DNA of 64,000 nucleotides from Arcuatula senhousia. Its lineage: Eukaryota > Mollusca > Bivalvia > Mytilida > Mytilidae. Location of the stretch: contig OZ020308.1 in the NCBI GenBank assembly GCA_963971305.1, forward strand, positions 17,269,092 through 17,333,091. The letters are read 5' to 3'. Both the position numbers and the translations under genes were made by a program. The notes beneath the pieces were generated by a model. That model was given only the letters and a program-made list of their open reading frames with translations. It did not search any database and was not told the DNA's origin. Below, in pieces: positions 1 to 10,844 of this stretch (positions are counted from its first letter, which is position 1; every line of letters starts with the position of its first letter).

Positions 1-81
1 ACAGGTATAATTTCTGTTATTATTGATATATACCATATACATATCCATTGTGGATATTTTAAACTGTCGTTTATATTGTAG
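1..81. other. AT-rich DNA, no gene
   Basis: AT-rich sequence with nothing recognisable. Confidence 0.5.
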
Positions 82-219
82 CATAGGCGGATCCAGGGGG
101 CCTGGGGGGGGGGCGCCCCCCCCCTTTTGGCGGAAAAATTTGGTTGAATATATAGGAAATCATTGAAGCCTGACCAGTCAGTGGGCCCCCTCTTTTCAGA
201 CTTTCTTGATCCGCCACTG
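82..219. mobile_element. Small inverted-repeat element, GCGGATCC type
   Basis: The ends match in inverted orientation: GGCGGATCCAGG near 87 and CTTGATCCGCCACTG near 205-219. Between them are G and C runs. The same terminal motif bounds the larger element at 15349-16769, so this is probably a short non-autonomous relative. No clear target-site duplication is visible. Confidence 0.5.
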
Positions 220-700
220 TCAGTAGGTTTTGTCTCGTACACTTATTCCACATTTCATTATCTTCTATGATCCAGGTAACATCACGAAACTACCGGTGTT
301 CACATTTTCACAGTTTGTCACTGTTTGTCACTTTTTTTTGACACTGCATTTTTACTGCAGCTTTCTCTCGCAAATGATAATTTCTAAATAGTTTTTTTTA
401 ATGTTAACACTTAAATATCCCTTATATCCCATCCCGATTTCTACGGTTATGTTGTTTATAAAGCAAATAAATTCAAGAACAATCATTTGGGAATGAAAAA
501 AATGGCTTAAAACTTTATTGAATAAAGGTTATGAAATGGAAATCTTTGAATTTAGTCTTCTTTGGTAAAAATATTTGATAATTTGATACTTACTTTAAAA
601 TGTTAGTTGCCTTTTTATACGTTTTTATACTTATATCATTTTTGGGCATTACAGCGGCCAAGTGTGTCGGTTTTGCGTGATGATGCATCATCAAATCATG
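220..700. other. AT-rich intergenic DNA, no gene seen
   Basis: Poly-T/A runs and simple AT-rich sequence. No exon with convincing coding character or splice sites was found on either strand. Confidence 0.5.
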
Positions 701-704
701 TTGT

Positions 705-1680
705 ATCGAGTGTTCTCAAGAGAGTTCCTCCTTGTCTTGTTGTTTTCGCACAGTATTTTGTCTTAGGTTCTCTCTTGTTGAATTGAACTTTTGTCGATTG
801 AGTTTTACATTGTGTTTTATATGTAGCTTTGTGCAACCTTATCAATAGGGGGAAGGTTGGATCCAAAAAACTAGTTTAACCCCGCCACATTTTAAATGTG
901 CCTGTCCTAAGCCAGGAAACTTTGCCAAAGCCTTTGTTTGTCCTTGTCATTCTATGTTTACTGTTTTATGTCAAGAATTGAGTCTTTCGTTGATGATTTA
1001 GGGATTGTTTTTGATACTTTTGTATTGTATTATAAGTCTTGGGCCAATGCAAGACGGTAAGCAGTGACCTATGGTCATGTTGAAGACTGCTTGCTGTTTT
1101 CCGTTGTGATTTTTTGAATTGCTGTTTGTTTATGTTTGTTGTGTCGCGTACACTTATTCCACATCTCAATATCGTATATCAGTCGATGGATTGTCAGTAA
1201 CTTCGAGTGTTCTCGAGAGAGTATCTCTACGTCCCGTTAATTACTTGTTGTCCTTTTGTCTCATATACTCTCTTGTTGAATTGAACTTCTATCCATTTGA
1301 TTTTTACTGTGTGTTAGTTTGTGCTTTGTTATTGATTATCAATAGGGGGAAGGTTGGTGCCAAAAACTAGTTTAACCCCCCACATTTTTAATGTGCCTGT
1401 CCTAAGCCAGGAATCTTTATCAAAGCTTATGTTTGTATTTAGTTAAATTTATGTTAATTGGTTTTTTTTGTCAAGGAGATGGTCTTTCATTGCACTTTTG
1501 GATTGGGCTTGAATTATATGTAGTTTATTTTCAATCCAGGGGCCAATTGAAAAACAGCGAGCAGCGACCGCTGGTCACATTGAAGGCTGCTGGCTGTTTT
1601 CCATTGGGATGTTTTTAATTTACGTTTATCTTGTAGGTTGTGTCGCGTACACTTATTCCACATCTCATTTTCTTCTACTT
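705..1680. repeat. Interspersed mussel repeat, two tandem copies
   Basis: Two diverged direct copies lie about 497 bp apart. Landmarks shared by both are GAGTGTTCTC, CTCTCTTGTTGAATTGAACTT, ATCAATAGGGGGAAGGTTGG (841 and 1338), TGTGCCTGTCCTAAGCCAGG and CGTACACTTATTCCACAT. Related pieces recur near 27780-28000, 33000-33260 and 53040-53350, so this is a dispersed family. The open frames here show no recognisable protein. Confidence 0.7.
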
Positions 1681-1689
1681 TATATGTGA

Positions 1690-4170
1690 ATTTCATTATG
1701 TTCTTCAGTCCGATTTCCACCGAAAAGAGAACAAAAGAATTTAACTCTTCTATCAAACGAGGTAGAAAAGTGCTATTGGGTTGTTTACGCTGTTGTCAAG
1801 ACCTTTAAAAAGCTATTAAACGACACTTTTGGACAAAATTGTTCTTAAATAAGGATTAAACATTTATTTCTTAACTTACATACGAAATATTACGACCAAA
1901 AATGGTTTATGTTTACAAATATTTTTACTTTTGTGTCAAATGGGGGGTGTTGTTATTTACTGTTACGCTTTTTTGCCCGTAACAGGAAAAATCTACAAAA
2001 AATTCCAATTACACAGTAAATATTTTCTTATAAATTGATGCTACAGTCAAGGTGGCACCTCAAACATTTGAAGAGATACGTAATTCTAAAGTTGGTTCTT
2101 TTTTAGTGCCTGTGTTATAACTATTTACCCAAACGAACACACCCGTCCTTGACATTGCGATAAGTAACAAAAACAAATGCTATCTATTCACTAAAACATT
2201 TTTCGTTAACTTTATAAAATTTTTTTTTATTAAATTTGTATGAAAATTGAAAAAATAAAACATATTGTCATTAAAAGAATCAAAAGGATATTTAATTTTA
2301 TTTTGAGTCACGAGGATTTGACCTACTTAAATACAAATCAAAATACAAAGCCAATTCTTGTTGATCTTTGATCGCTTTATCCAAATGAATAGAGAACCGG
2401 TTTTATATAAGATTGATAAACAAATTGAATGATAAGTACCCGTTAAGAAAACAAAAACAATGTGTATCGCTTGAGTAGCAACACAAACTGTTTTATATAT
2501 AAAATATAAATGAATTGGCCATAGTTATATTATAAATAAGTTAATTTGTTTTCATGTATTGAAGCTGTACTTGACGGCTTTTGTATATTCCACGCCCCCC
2601 CCCCCCTTTTCAAAGTCATTCCAAAACTTCCATGCAATTACCAAGTTTTCTTTTCAAGATTAACAGTGGTCGTTTCAATTAGCCTCAACATCTTCATAAT
2701 TTCAAGGAAAACAGTCGCACAAATTTAAATCTGAACAAAATATTTTATCTTTTATCATGGCAATGTCGGATCCAGAGGGGGATTATTGGAGTATTTAATC
2801 CCCTTTCCATTGAATAAGTTTGCGAAATTGACCCTGAACCCTCCTCTTGTCCTCCGTAGACTATAAGCGGTAACCCCCCCCCCCCCCCCCCCCCCGCTGT
2901 GAATCAATTCTGGATCTGTCCCTGCAACAAAAGTTTTCCTATCCAAATGTTAAAATTAAAAGAAAAACGATGCATGAATTAGAATTTAGATGGAGGTAGT
3001 AAGTCTGCATTTCAAAATTATGTAAATTATATATCTGTTATTTCTTTTGCGTAATGTTACATATCTATAAAAACCTATCAAACGCACCACTTGTACTTGG
3101 TCAAATATAACATTAATTCCCCTGAAATTACTTGCCTACGGGCTATTCAAAAGTGTTACACTTTTTTGCCCGTGTACATAGAATTTTTCCAACTAGTTGA
3201 TTTGGTGTCTTTTTGTATTCGCAATTAGTAAACCGAATGTGTAGGTGGCACCCATGGAAATAAATACACTGGAATTTTTTAACAAAAACAGAGTATCAGT
3301 TCCGCTTGGCCTTAACGACGTGTTTGTGTTAAAAATATGAATCTCTATCATTAGGTATGGTGATTTAGATTGTATTCATAGAGGCAAAAATATGTCTAGA
3401 CCTTACCTTTTAAATTACAAGTCGCTTAATCCAACACCTGATTTTTAATCGCACATTGTATAAGAGTGCATCTCACCTTAGCGTCATGTATTTTTAAGGT
3501 ACTATTTTTAACCTTTTTACAGGAGAGTGAAAAAATAGGGCAGATAATTTTTTAACGGTGGAAAACGGACTGTCTTTGTCAGAAAAAATCAAATGATTTG
3601 ATCCAGCTTTATAAACAGGTAGAATAGAAATAATTCGATATAACATTAACTAAAAATACATTTTCAAAATCGGTTTGCACTGTGAATAAATACATCACCA
3701 ATTTGTTTAGTACACCGACTTGCATTCACCCAAAATTACAAAATAGCGAATATGTCAACAAATACATGTTTCTGAAAACAATATTTCGATTAACGGACCA
3801 CGAAACACCATTCAACCTAACGTATGTAGTCAGAGATCTGAAACAAAGCCTGCGTTTTTCGGCATGACAAAAAATTGCTGTCACGGCAAGTGACCGGTTT
3901 TTCTTCAATAGCCTTTTAAAAAGCAAATCAGGCATATAAGTTTTGATTTTAACTATTTCTTATAACTCATAATTGCCAAAAGATGCGCATAGCTTTTATA
4001 AACACGAAGAGAAAACTGACCGTTGTCAAACGAAGCGAGGTTTTTCTGCCATCTTTATAGTCACTTTACCAAGTAATGCTGCGCACTTACTAATTACATT
4101 GGACCCCAGATTCATACATACATCTGTGATTTTTATGTATAAATTTTCATATCGACCTAGTCCAAAACAG
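1690..4170. other. AT-rich intergenic DNA with homopolymer runs
   Basis: No gene is supported. A poly-C run lies near 2590 and a longer one near 2875-2895. The stretch 2760-2925 has ends resembling the GGATCCAG family (TCGGATCCAGAGG and TTCTGGATCTGTCC), so a decayed element may be present. The short open frames at 3682-3935 lack family resemblance on both strands. Confidence 0.4.
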
Positions 4171-4184
4171 AAAATAGAAGTTCA

Positions 4185-4580
4185 TTATAGGTCTGAAGGT
4201 TGCTTACACTTGTATATCCGTGTATCCATCCGTGTGTCCAACCTTCAGGGTACCCATCTCTTATCCGCAACTCTTCCTAAACCCCTCAATGGATTTTCAT
4301 GAAACTATCACACAGTCTTTGTGGCATAATGAAGATGTGCACCTTCTATTTTAAAATTTGATTAAAATGATTTTTGGGGGTTTCTATAGCAAAAGATGGA
4401 CATAGCCATAAGTCAACAATTAAGGGGGTACCCATCTCTTATCTGCAACTCCTCCTGAATCCCTCAATGGATTTTTATGAAACTTTCACACAATTTTTGT
4501 GATATAATGCAGATGTGCACCTAATATTTAAAAAAATTTGATCCGAATTGATTTAAAGGGACCCCATAGCAAAACATGGT
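4185..4580 (+). mobile_element. Hairpin-ended tandem-unit repeat (fragment)
   Basis: The inverted pair CTGAAGGTTG and CAACCTTCAG brackets a degenerate TCCGTGTATCCATCCGTGTG microsatellite. Two diverged units of about 185 bp follow, each starting GGTACCCATCTCTTAT and containing CCTCAATGGATTTT. This is the pearl/Helitron-like layout seen repeatedly in the window. No protein is encoded. Confidence 0.55.
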
Positions 4581-5328
4581 ATTAGCAGAAAATACTATAA
4601 ATAATTTCTAAAAACTGCCATACCAATGCGATAAGAAAGTTAAGAATATAACGTTTAAGGGGATACGTTACGTTAAAAACGACGTTATCGATAAAATTTA
4701 CCTGTGAAACAGAAATAGCAAATACATAGCATAATCAGCTAAGTTTAATCTTCCTATCAGTGACAGCAAGTGTCCATGACTCAGAGCATTGTACTTAAAG
4801 TTACCATTATGTGTAAAGACTGTAAAATAAATAGTAATGTATGGTGGTGACATTTAACTTTAGACCATTATGCAAAATATTAACAGATAAAACATCAATC
4901 ATTTACAGAAAAATTAATTTCTCTGCAAATTAAAACAGCAAGTCTATTATTTAAAGCATAAGTTAGTAAGCCGAATAATCCAGATATTGTGAGTGCCGAA
5001 GTAAGGGAAAGTTCAGAAGGTAAGGCACTGGAAAATTACATGTATATAATAAACAAACCAGACTGTGACATTCAATGTAAGCTTAAAAAAATAATAAAAT
5101 TTTCTGCAAATACAAAATAAAAGGCAACACTTTCTTCAAATGTTTCTATTCATTTAATATGATATCCTGACTAGCAAATTACCATTAAGTTCTGATGTCT
5201 TATTGCTATCGCAGGCCTAAGAGTAAAGGCTGATACTATACAGATTTGACCAGTTAATGAACAGAACCTTTTCTGAAATACAAATTTCCAACTGAAGAAA
5301 ATCTAATGATGTTCTTATCACCATAGAA
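4581..5328. other. AT-rich DNA downstream of the fucosidase exon
   Basis: No coding signal was seen. If the fucosidase exon were transcribed, the part nearest it would be its 3' flank. Confidence 0.4.
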
Positions 5329-5584
5329 TCACAGAAACAGTCCTTCTATCTTTAAAACCCAAGCATCAGTAGAAGGCATCTGGCTAACAGGGATGACCGG
5401 TAACTGGATGTCCATTCCACCTTTAGTACCAGGCTTCCAGTTCAAATTCTGACTGTATCCCAACATTCTGACAACAGCAGATGACGATGGTACTGGTGCC
5501 CCTAACATTGCCACATTTTTGGCAGGCCATTATAGGAGGATTGCATAAACATCAACACCATTACTTGATTTTTTAGAAGTATAC
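5329..5584 (-). pseudogene. Alpha-L-fucosidase (GH29) last exon with internal stop
   Basis: On the - strand a good acceptor (TTTTACTTCAG) precedes an exon reading YTSKKSSNGVDVYAILL, then a TAA codon at 5530-5532, then WPAKNVAMLGAP. It continues through VRMLGYSQNLNW and PVSQMP to a stop at 5329-5331. The pattern (YTSK, VYAI, WP, LG, LNW, QMP) is that of the C-terminal beta-domain of lysosomal and secreted alpha-L-fucosidases, which remove terminal fucose from glycans. The stop falls where a Lys or Gln codon is expected, just before the conserved Trp-Pro. No catalytic-domain exon was recognised between here and the next gene. It is either a dead exon copy, the end of a gene whose other exons lie far away with a nonsense allele, or a sequencing error. 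The family call is firm; the pseudogene status is inferred. Confidence 0.75.
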
Positions 5585-6133
5585 CTGAAGTAAAAGGTTT
5601 ATATGAATGAATATAAAGCAGCAAAATACAAGACATTATTCAAATCTATGTAAAAGGCTGCTAGCTGTTTACCATTGTAAATATCAAAATATTGTTTTAT
5701 CAATATTGATGATGACTCAAGTAAATAATTTATAGATTCTGTCTTATTAATCATTATCAATTACAGTATCCATGAAGGCTATATCTGTATTCTTTACATT
5801 TTTAGATTATTGTAACTTTAAAGAAAATCTTTTTAACACATAACTTTCTAAAATATGTGTAATCTGCTTAATCTTGTGAATCAAGAGACAAAGGTAGGGT
5901 TTTTATTCTATAATTGATTGCAGATCTTGGGTCTCTGGTTGAAACCATATCATGAACAACTTTCCAAAACTCTTGTTTTATCCTATTGATTTATGAATGT
6001 TACAAGAAACAATGCTAGTCCTTGGAAGGGGTGAAAAATAGTTGTCTCCTATTTTGGAAGACCAATACCTCGAAAAAAATTAGATTTTTGATTTGAAACG
6101 CAACGTCAATTTTACTTCAACAGCGTTGAACTT
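5585..6133. other. AT-rich DNA upstream of the fucosidase exon
   Basis: This would be intron if the fucosidase exon belonged to a live gene. No exon was recognised. Confidence 0.35.
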
Positions 6134-6529
6134 TAACGCTATGGAACGCCAAATTAACATATATTCAATTAATTGTACCTATCTTCAAATGAATTATACC
6201 TATCTTTAATTCAATTATAGATATCTTCAATTCAATTATACCTATCTTCAATTCAATTGTACCTAGGTACAATTCAGCACAATTAAAGATATCTTCAATT
6301 CAATTGTACCTATCTTCAATTCAACTGTACCTATCTTCAATTCAATTAAACCTATCTTCAATTGAATTGAACCTATCTTCAATCGAATTGAACCTATCTT
6401 CAATTGAATTAAACCTATCTTCAATTTAATTGTCTCTATATCTATAATTGAATTGAAGATAGGTATAATTCAATTGAAGATAGGTGTAATTCAATTAAAG
6501 ATATCTTCAATTCAATGGTATTACTCTAT

Positions 6530-6645
6530 TTTATTCGCAAGGTTGGGCGGAGCTTAATTTTCTCGGTCTTTTAGGTAAAATTTAAATGAAGAAGTCCGAA
6601 ATAATTGACCCGTGACCAACCTGGTCAATAAAATAGAGTTATACC
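6530..6645. mobile_element. Small inverted-repeat insertion inside the foldback element
   Basis: The ends ATTACTCTATTTTATT and AATAAAATAGAGTTAT are complementary, as are the inner AAGGTTGG and CCAACCT. At about 115 bp it interrupts the 21-bp array, which is consistent with a nested MITE. Confidence 0.55.
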
Positions 6646-6781
6646 TATCTTCAATTCAACTGTACCTATTTTCAATTCAATTAAACCTATCTTCAATTGA
6701 ATTGAACCTATCTTCAATCGAATTGAACCTATCTTCAATTGAATTAAACCTATCTTCAATTCAATTGTCTCTATATCTATG

Positions 6782-6992
6782 ATTGATTGATTGTTGGTTG
6801 CTTTATGTCCCGTCGGCGATATTGCAGCCATCATTGGGACATAAACAAGTTGATATAAATTATGTTAATAACATGTTAATATAAAACAAAGTCAAAAGAC
6901 CGTAGATAAAACAAAAAGTATGCCAGGAAAATAAATAGATAAAATAATCATTAAAAAATAACACACTAAAACAATAAAACCATTTAATGCAA
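6782..6992. mobile_element. Insertion interrupting the 21-bp array
   Basis: The array motif TCTCTATATCTAT occurs on both sides of a 0.2-kb stretch with no 21-bp periodicity. The stretch contains TTTATGTCCCGTCGGCGA. It resembles inserted interspersed-repeat DNA. No coding content was seen. Confidence 0.4.
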
Positions 6993-7572
6993 TAGGTCTC
7001 TATATCTATATATATATTGAAGATAGGTGTAATTGAATTGAAGATATCTTCAAATGAATTGAAGATATCTTCAAATGAATTGGAGATATCTTCAAATGAA
7101 TTGGAGATATCTTCAAATGAATTGGAGATATCTCCAAATGAATTATGGAGATGTTGGAATTAGACCTATCTTCAAGTGAATTAAAGATATCTTCAATTCA
7201 ATTGAAGATAGGTACAATTGAATTATACCTAGGTGCAATTAAATTGCACCTAGGTATAATTCATTTGAAGATAGGTTCAATTGATATGAAGATATCTTTA
7301 ATTATTTGAAGATAGGTACAATTGAATTGAAGATATCTTCAATTTATTTGAAGATATCTTCAAATGATTGAAGATATCTTCAATTATTTGAAGATAGGTA
7401 CAATTAATTGAATATATGTTAATTTGGCGTTCCATAGAAGATAGGTACAATTGAATTGAAGATATCTTCAATTTATTTGAAGATATCTTCAAATGATTGA
7501 AGATATCTTCAATTATTTGAAGATAGGTACAATTTATTGAATATATGTTAATTTGGCGTTCCATATAACGCT

Positions 7573-10285
7573 AATGTTTATCTTTGATGTAAATTTTTGA
7601 AAAAAGATGGTCCATGACCTATGACAAAATATATATCATTGTTTAGAGAAAGATATGGACTTTCTTGTGTTAGTTTTTGGTTGAAATTTTTTTTGGTTTA
7701 AATCAATAGAGAATAACAAAATTTTGAAAATATTGGATCTTTTCCCATTACTCCTATGCAAATTTCCCGCCAAAAACGATACTTTCAAAGTGAAATAACT
7801 TGAAAAATCGACCCATGACCACCTATTTCTAATAAATATTTCAATGTGTCATGGTATTACCATTCATTTTGCAAATTTGTTTTGAAAAGTAAGATGGTCG
7901 ACCAAAGTAACGTATCCCTCAAACGTTTAAATTCACGGTAAAAATTAAAGGGTAAGTTCACGATTTTTGACATATGGTCTTAAATTGTTCAGAACAATGT
8001 TTTATTACAGTGTGCAATTTTTTTCTCTCATATCTTAACTTATAACAAAGATATTGGAGATTAATTATTTGAAATAGTCCCCTACTCTACATTAGGGGAC
8101 TACTTCAGTTAATCAGAATTTCTACTGAGTAGCAAAAAATCATATTAGTTCAAACGTTTAAGTAATCAAGTGGTACGTCCAATAACCAACAAAATAATTA
8201 AAATAATCAAAAGTCAACAAGATCATTTAATATTTTCGAATTACTTTCTATATAAAAAAAATTAAAAACGTTTTATTTATCTTTTATCTTTTTCTTTTAG
8301 ATTGAACTTTATAATCAATTAATTCAAAAAAATATTATTTTCATTTACTATTAAAAAAGAAGTTGTGTGTATTCAAATGTAAGCCATCATATTTCATTGA
8401 AAATAATTATGATATTATTATGTAAATTACAGGTCATTCTTTTTTAATCCCCCACTGGGTTTGTTAAAGTGTTAATTAATGTGAATTTATTGTCATTGTC
8501 TCTCAGCATGTACCTGTGTAATGGTTAGATAAACATAAATGTAATTAGTCACAGCTGACTTGGGGTGAAATAAACAGGAAATTCTAATTATCAATACCTA
8601 CAGGTGTCAAACCCTCATATACAAACATTCAGAAACAAAGTTTTAGGTACTAGATCATTTTATTTTCATTCTAGCATTTAAACAATAATGTGATTTATAA
8701 GCAAGATTATCACAACACAACATGACTTAGATAATTAAAAATGACTTATTTAAATTGATTTTTATACCAAAAAATCATTATTACTAATTAAAGAATAACT
8801 CAATTTTGTTAATTTTAATAAGGATTTTCTATCACTTATTTAAAATGCCATAACATAGATGCACACAAAATATTATATATTGGCAATTAAATAATTAGGG
8901 AAATGGTGGGTCACTGTCAAAAGGAGACTTTGTGGTATTCAGATGTTTTGTGGAATTTAGAATGAAAGCTAGAAACCAAAAGATAAAAAATAAAATTCCA
9001 TTTTTGTCAGCTTATTAAATTGAATATAAAAGTTTAAATGATATAGCATAATTAGATAATGCATTAGAAATCATATGACAAATTTTCATTTTTTTGTGAA
9101 CTTTCCCTTTAAAGATTATTAAACGTTCCACATATGTTGCCATGACGTTATTTTACAACGTTATGTTTTGGTTTCATTAACGTATTTATTAAATAATGTT
9201 ATTCAAGTAACTAACCAAAGTGTAACGTAAAAGATATCTTGCTATTTCTTTCGCACTTACCAATCACATTGGTCCCCCTGATTATGTTTTATACTTCATA
9301 TAATATAAATCTGTGAATCATTTAATAAGAAAAAGAGATATTTTGCTATTTCTTTTCAAACTCCAATCCTTTTTACTAAATATCCAGAAGGTGTTTTATA
9401 TTCGCATAGGTAACACCGATATAACATCCCGGTTAGATCTCATCCAAGGACTGAGTGAATTAAATAAAATTTCAAAAATAAAATAAAATTTTACATATTA
9501 AATCAAACATGTCAAAGATTATTTATAATAAAGACGCACAATGAATACAATGCAACACATTGATGCTAGTATTTGGAGCGTATTATGTCACGTTCTGAAC
9601 AAAAACCCCCTAAATATTTATCCAACACAAATAACAATATAGTTATCCAATCCTTGATTTTAAATTTAGATACTGATTTCATTTCCTAAATACGCAAATT
9701 CATATATTGACGTCGTTCTTATTTAGGTACACTTGACCACGCACTTTCTTTATTTAATGATTACCATCCGTAAAAATGAGAAAAATAAATCTAATCAAGT
9801 CGGAAATTAGTATAACACACATTCTTGTTTTTATCACGGTAAGTTTGGGTATTATAAAAGGAAGAAATCCTCAACGAATTCAAGGAAATCTACATTTCGT
9901 TTTAATAAGTACGTTGTTGCTCATGTTTAAATTTTGGTTTTCAGTCAAATTATTTAATTTAACACGGTTGTGCTTGTTTTGTATTTAATGATTTGAAACC
10001 TATTCGCATCATATAATGTATCAGTATGTTTATGATAATTAAACATGAGAATGTATCAGACTATCAGATTATATTTTCACTGACCCATTTTGAGCGTAAC
10101 AAATAGAGCAATGGTCGTGAGCCGTTGAATAATTTTATTATAGGTTTCAATAGTAAAAAAAAACAGTCTAGATTAGTGAAGTAAGTACAACCACTACAAC
10201 CTCGTTTTAAAGAATGGAAAATCCCATGTCTAATTATAGATTTCTATATGCGAGGAATAAAACATGACGAAAAAGGTAAAATTAG
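7573..10285. other. AT-rich intergenic DNA, no gene seen
   Basis: Long AT-rich stretch. A short frame at 9776-9988 lacks family resemblance or splice context. Nothing was found that extends the fucosidase exon. Confidence 0.4.
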
Positions 10286-10289
10286 TAAG

Positions 10290-10570
10290 AATTTTCGAGA
10301 ATTACAGGGTTCTGATGATTAGGTCATATATATTTATCTACATATGGACGGTTCTAGACCCGACAACAGGTCTTTATTGCTACCGCGACACGTGGCACTG
10401 TCATACTGAAACTTCCAATTTTAGAAATAGAAATTTTCGAGAATTTACACGGTTCTAATTATTGCGTTTTATTTAACTATATATGGACAGGTCTGGATCT
10501 GATAATGTTCAGATCTTTGCAACACTTCACATAAGTGACACTGATATACCACAATTTCCAAGTAATATTC
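10290..10570. repeat. Tandem pair of about 142-bp repeats upstream of BTB gene 1
   Basis: Two diverged copies start with ATTTTCGAGA at 10291 and 10433. They share GGTTCT, ATATGGAC, a GATCT/CAGATCT region and a later ACTG segment. They lie within 600 bp of the first coding exon, so a promoter role is possible but untested. Confidence 0.55.
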
Positions 10571-10844
10571 TTCAAATATAGATATACGCATATATTTTTT
10601 TTTATTGGGACTTTTTTCGATACTATTTTTTGTCCTGGAAGTTCAGCCGGGTTTGAGACAGCGGGTTTCAGTAACTCCTAATAATTCAAAAGTTGCAGAT
10701 ATAAATAAAGATACAGAGAAAGGTTTACATTCGGTAAAATTAGGATAAGAAAAAATTACCAGACGGAAATACTGATATTTTTTTATATAAAAAAACTAAC
10801 TTATCAGGGAAACATTAGATTTGTTTTAAATCTGACTTTACAGA
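10571..10844 (+). other. Immediate upstream region of BTB gene 1
   Basis: AT-rich. It ends in CTGACTTTACAG at 10832-10843, a plausible splice acceptor one base before the ATG. The gene may therefore have an upstream non-coding exon. No TATA box can be assigned with confidence. Confidence 0.35.

Larger units (their letters stand above)
6134..7572. mobile_element. Foldback-like element built of 21-bp palindromic units
   Basis: The direct repeat TAACGCT at 6134-6140 and 7566-7572 flanks inverted ends ATGGAACGCCAAATTAAC (6141) and its complement (ending near 7564). The interior is a degenerate 21-bp array: CCTATCTTCAATT units in the left part, GATAGG and GATATCTTCAA units in the right. At the right edge a segment of about 126 bp is duplicated (near 7310-7434 and 7435-7560). 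The structure resembles foldback or MULE-like non-autonomous DNA transposons, with a 7-8 bp target duplication. The open frames in it are 7-residue repeats created by the 21-bp period. Confidence 0.75.

Noticed and set aside
6625..6834. 69-codon frame with repeated LKIG motifs, and a similar one at 7298-7564
   Set aside because: Seven-residue periods come from the 21-bp DNA repeat, not from a protein.
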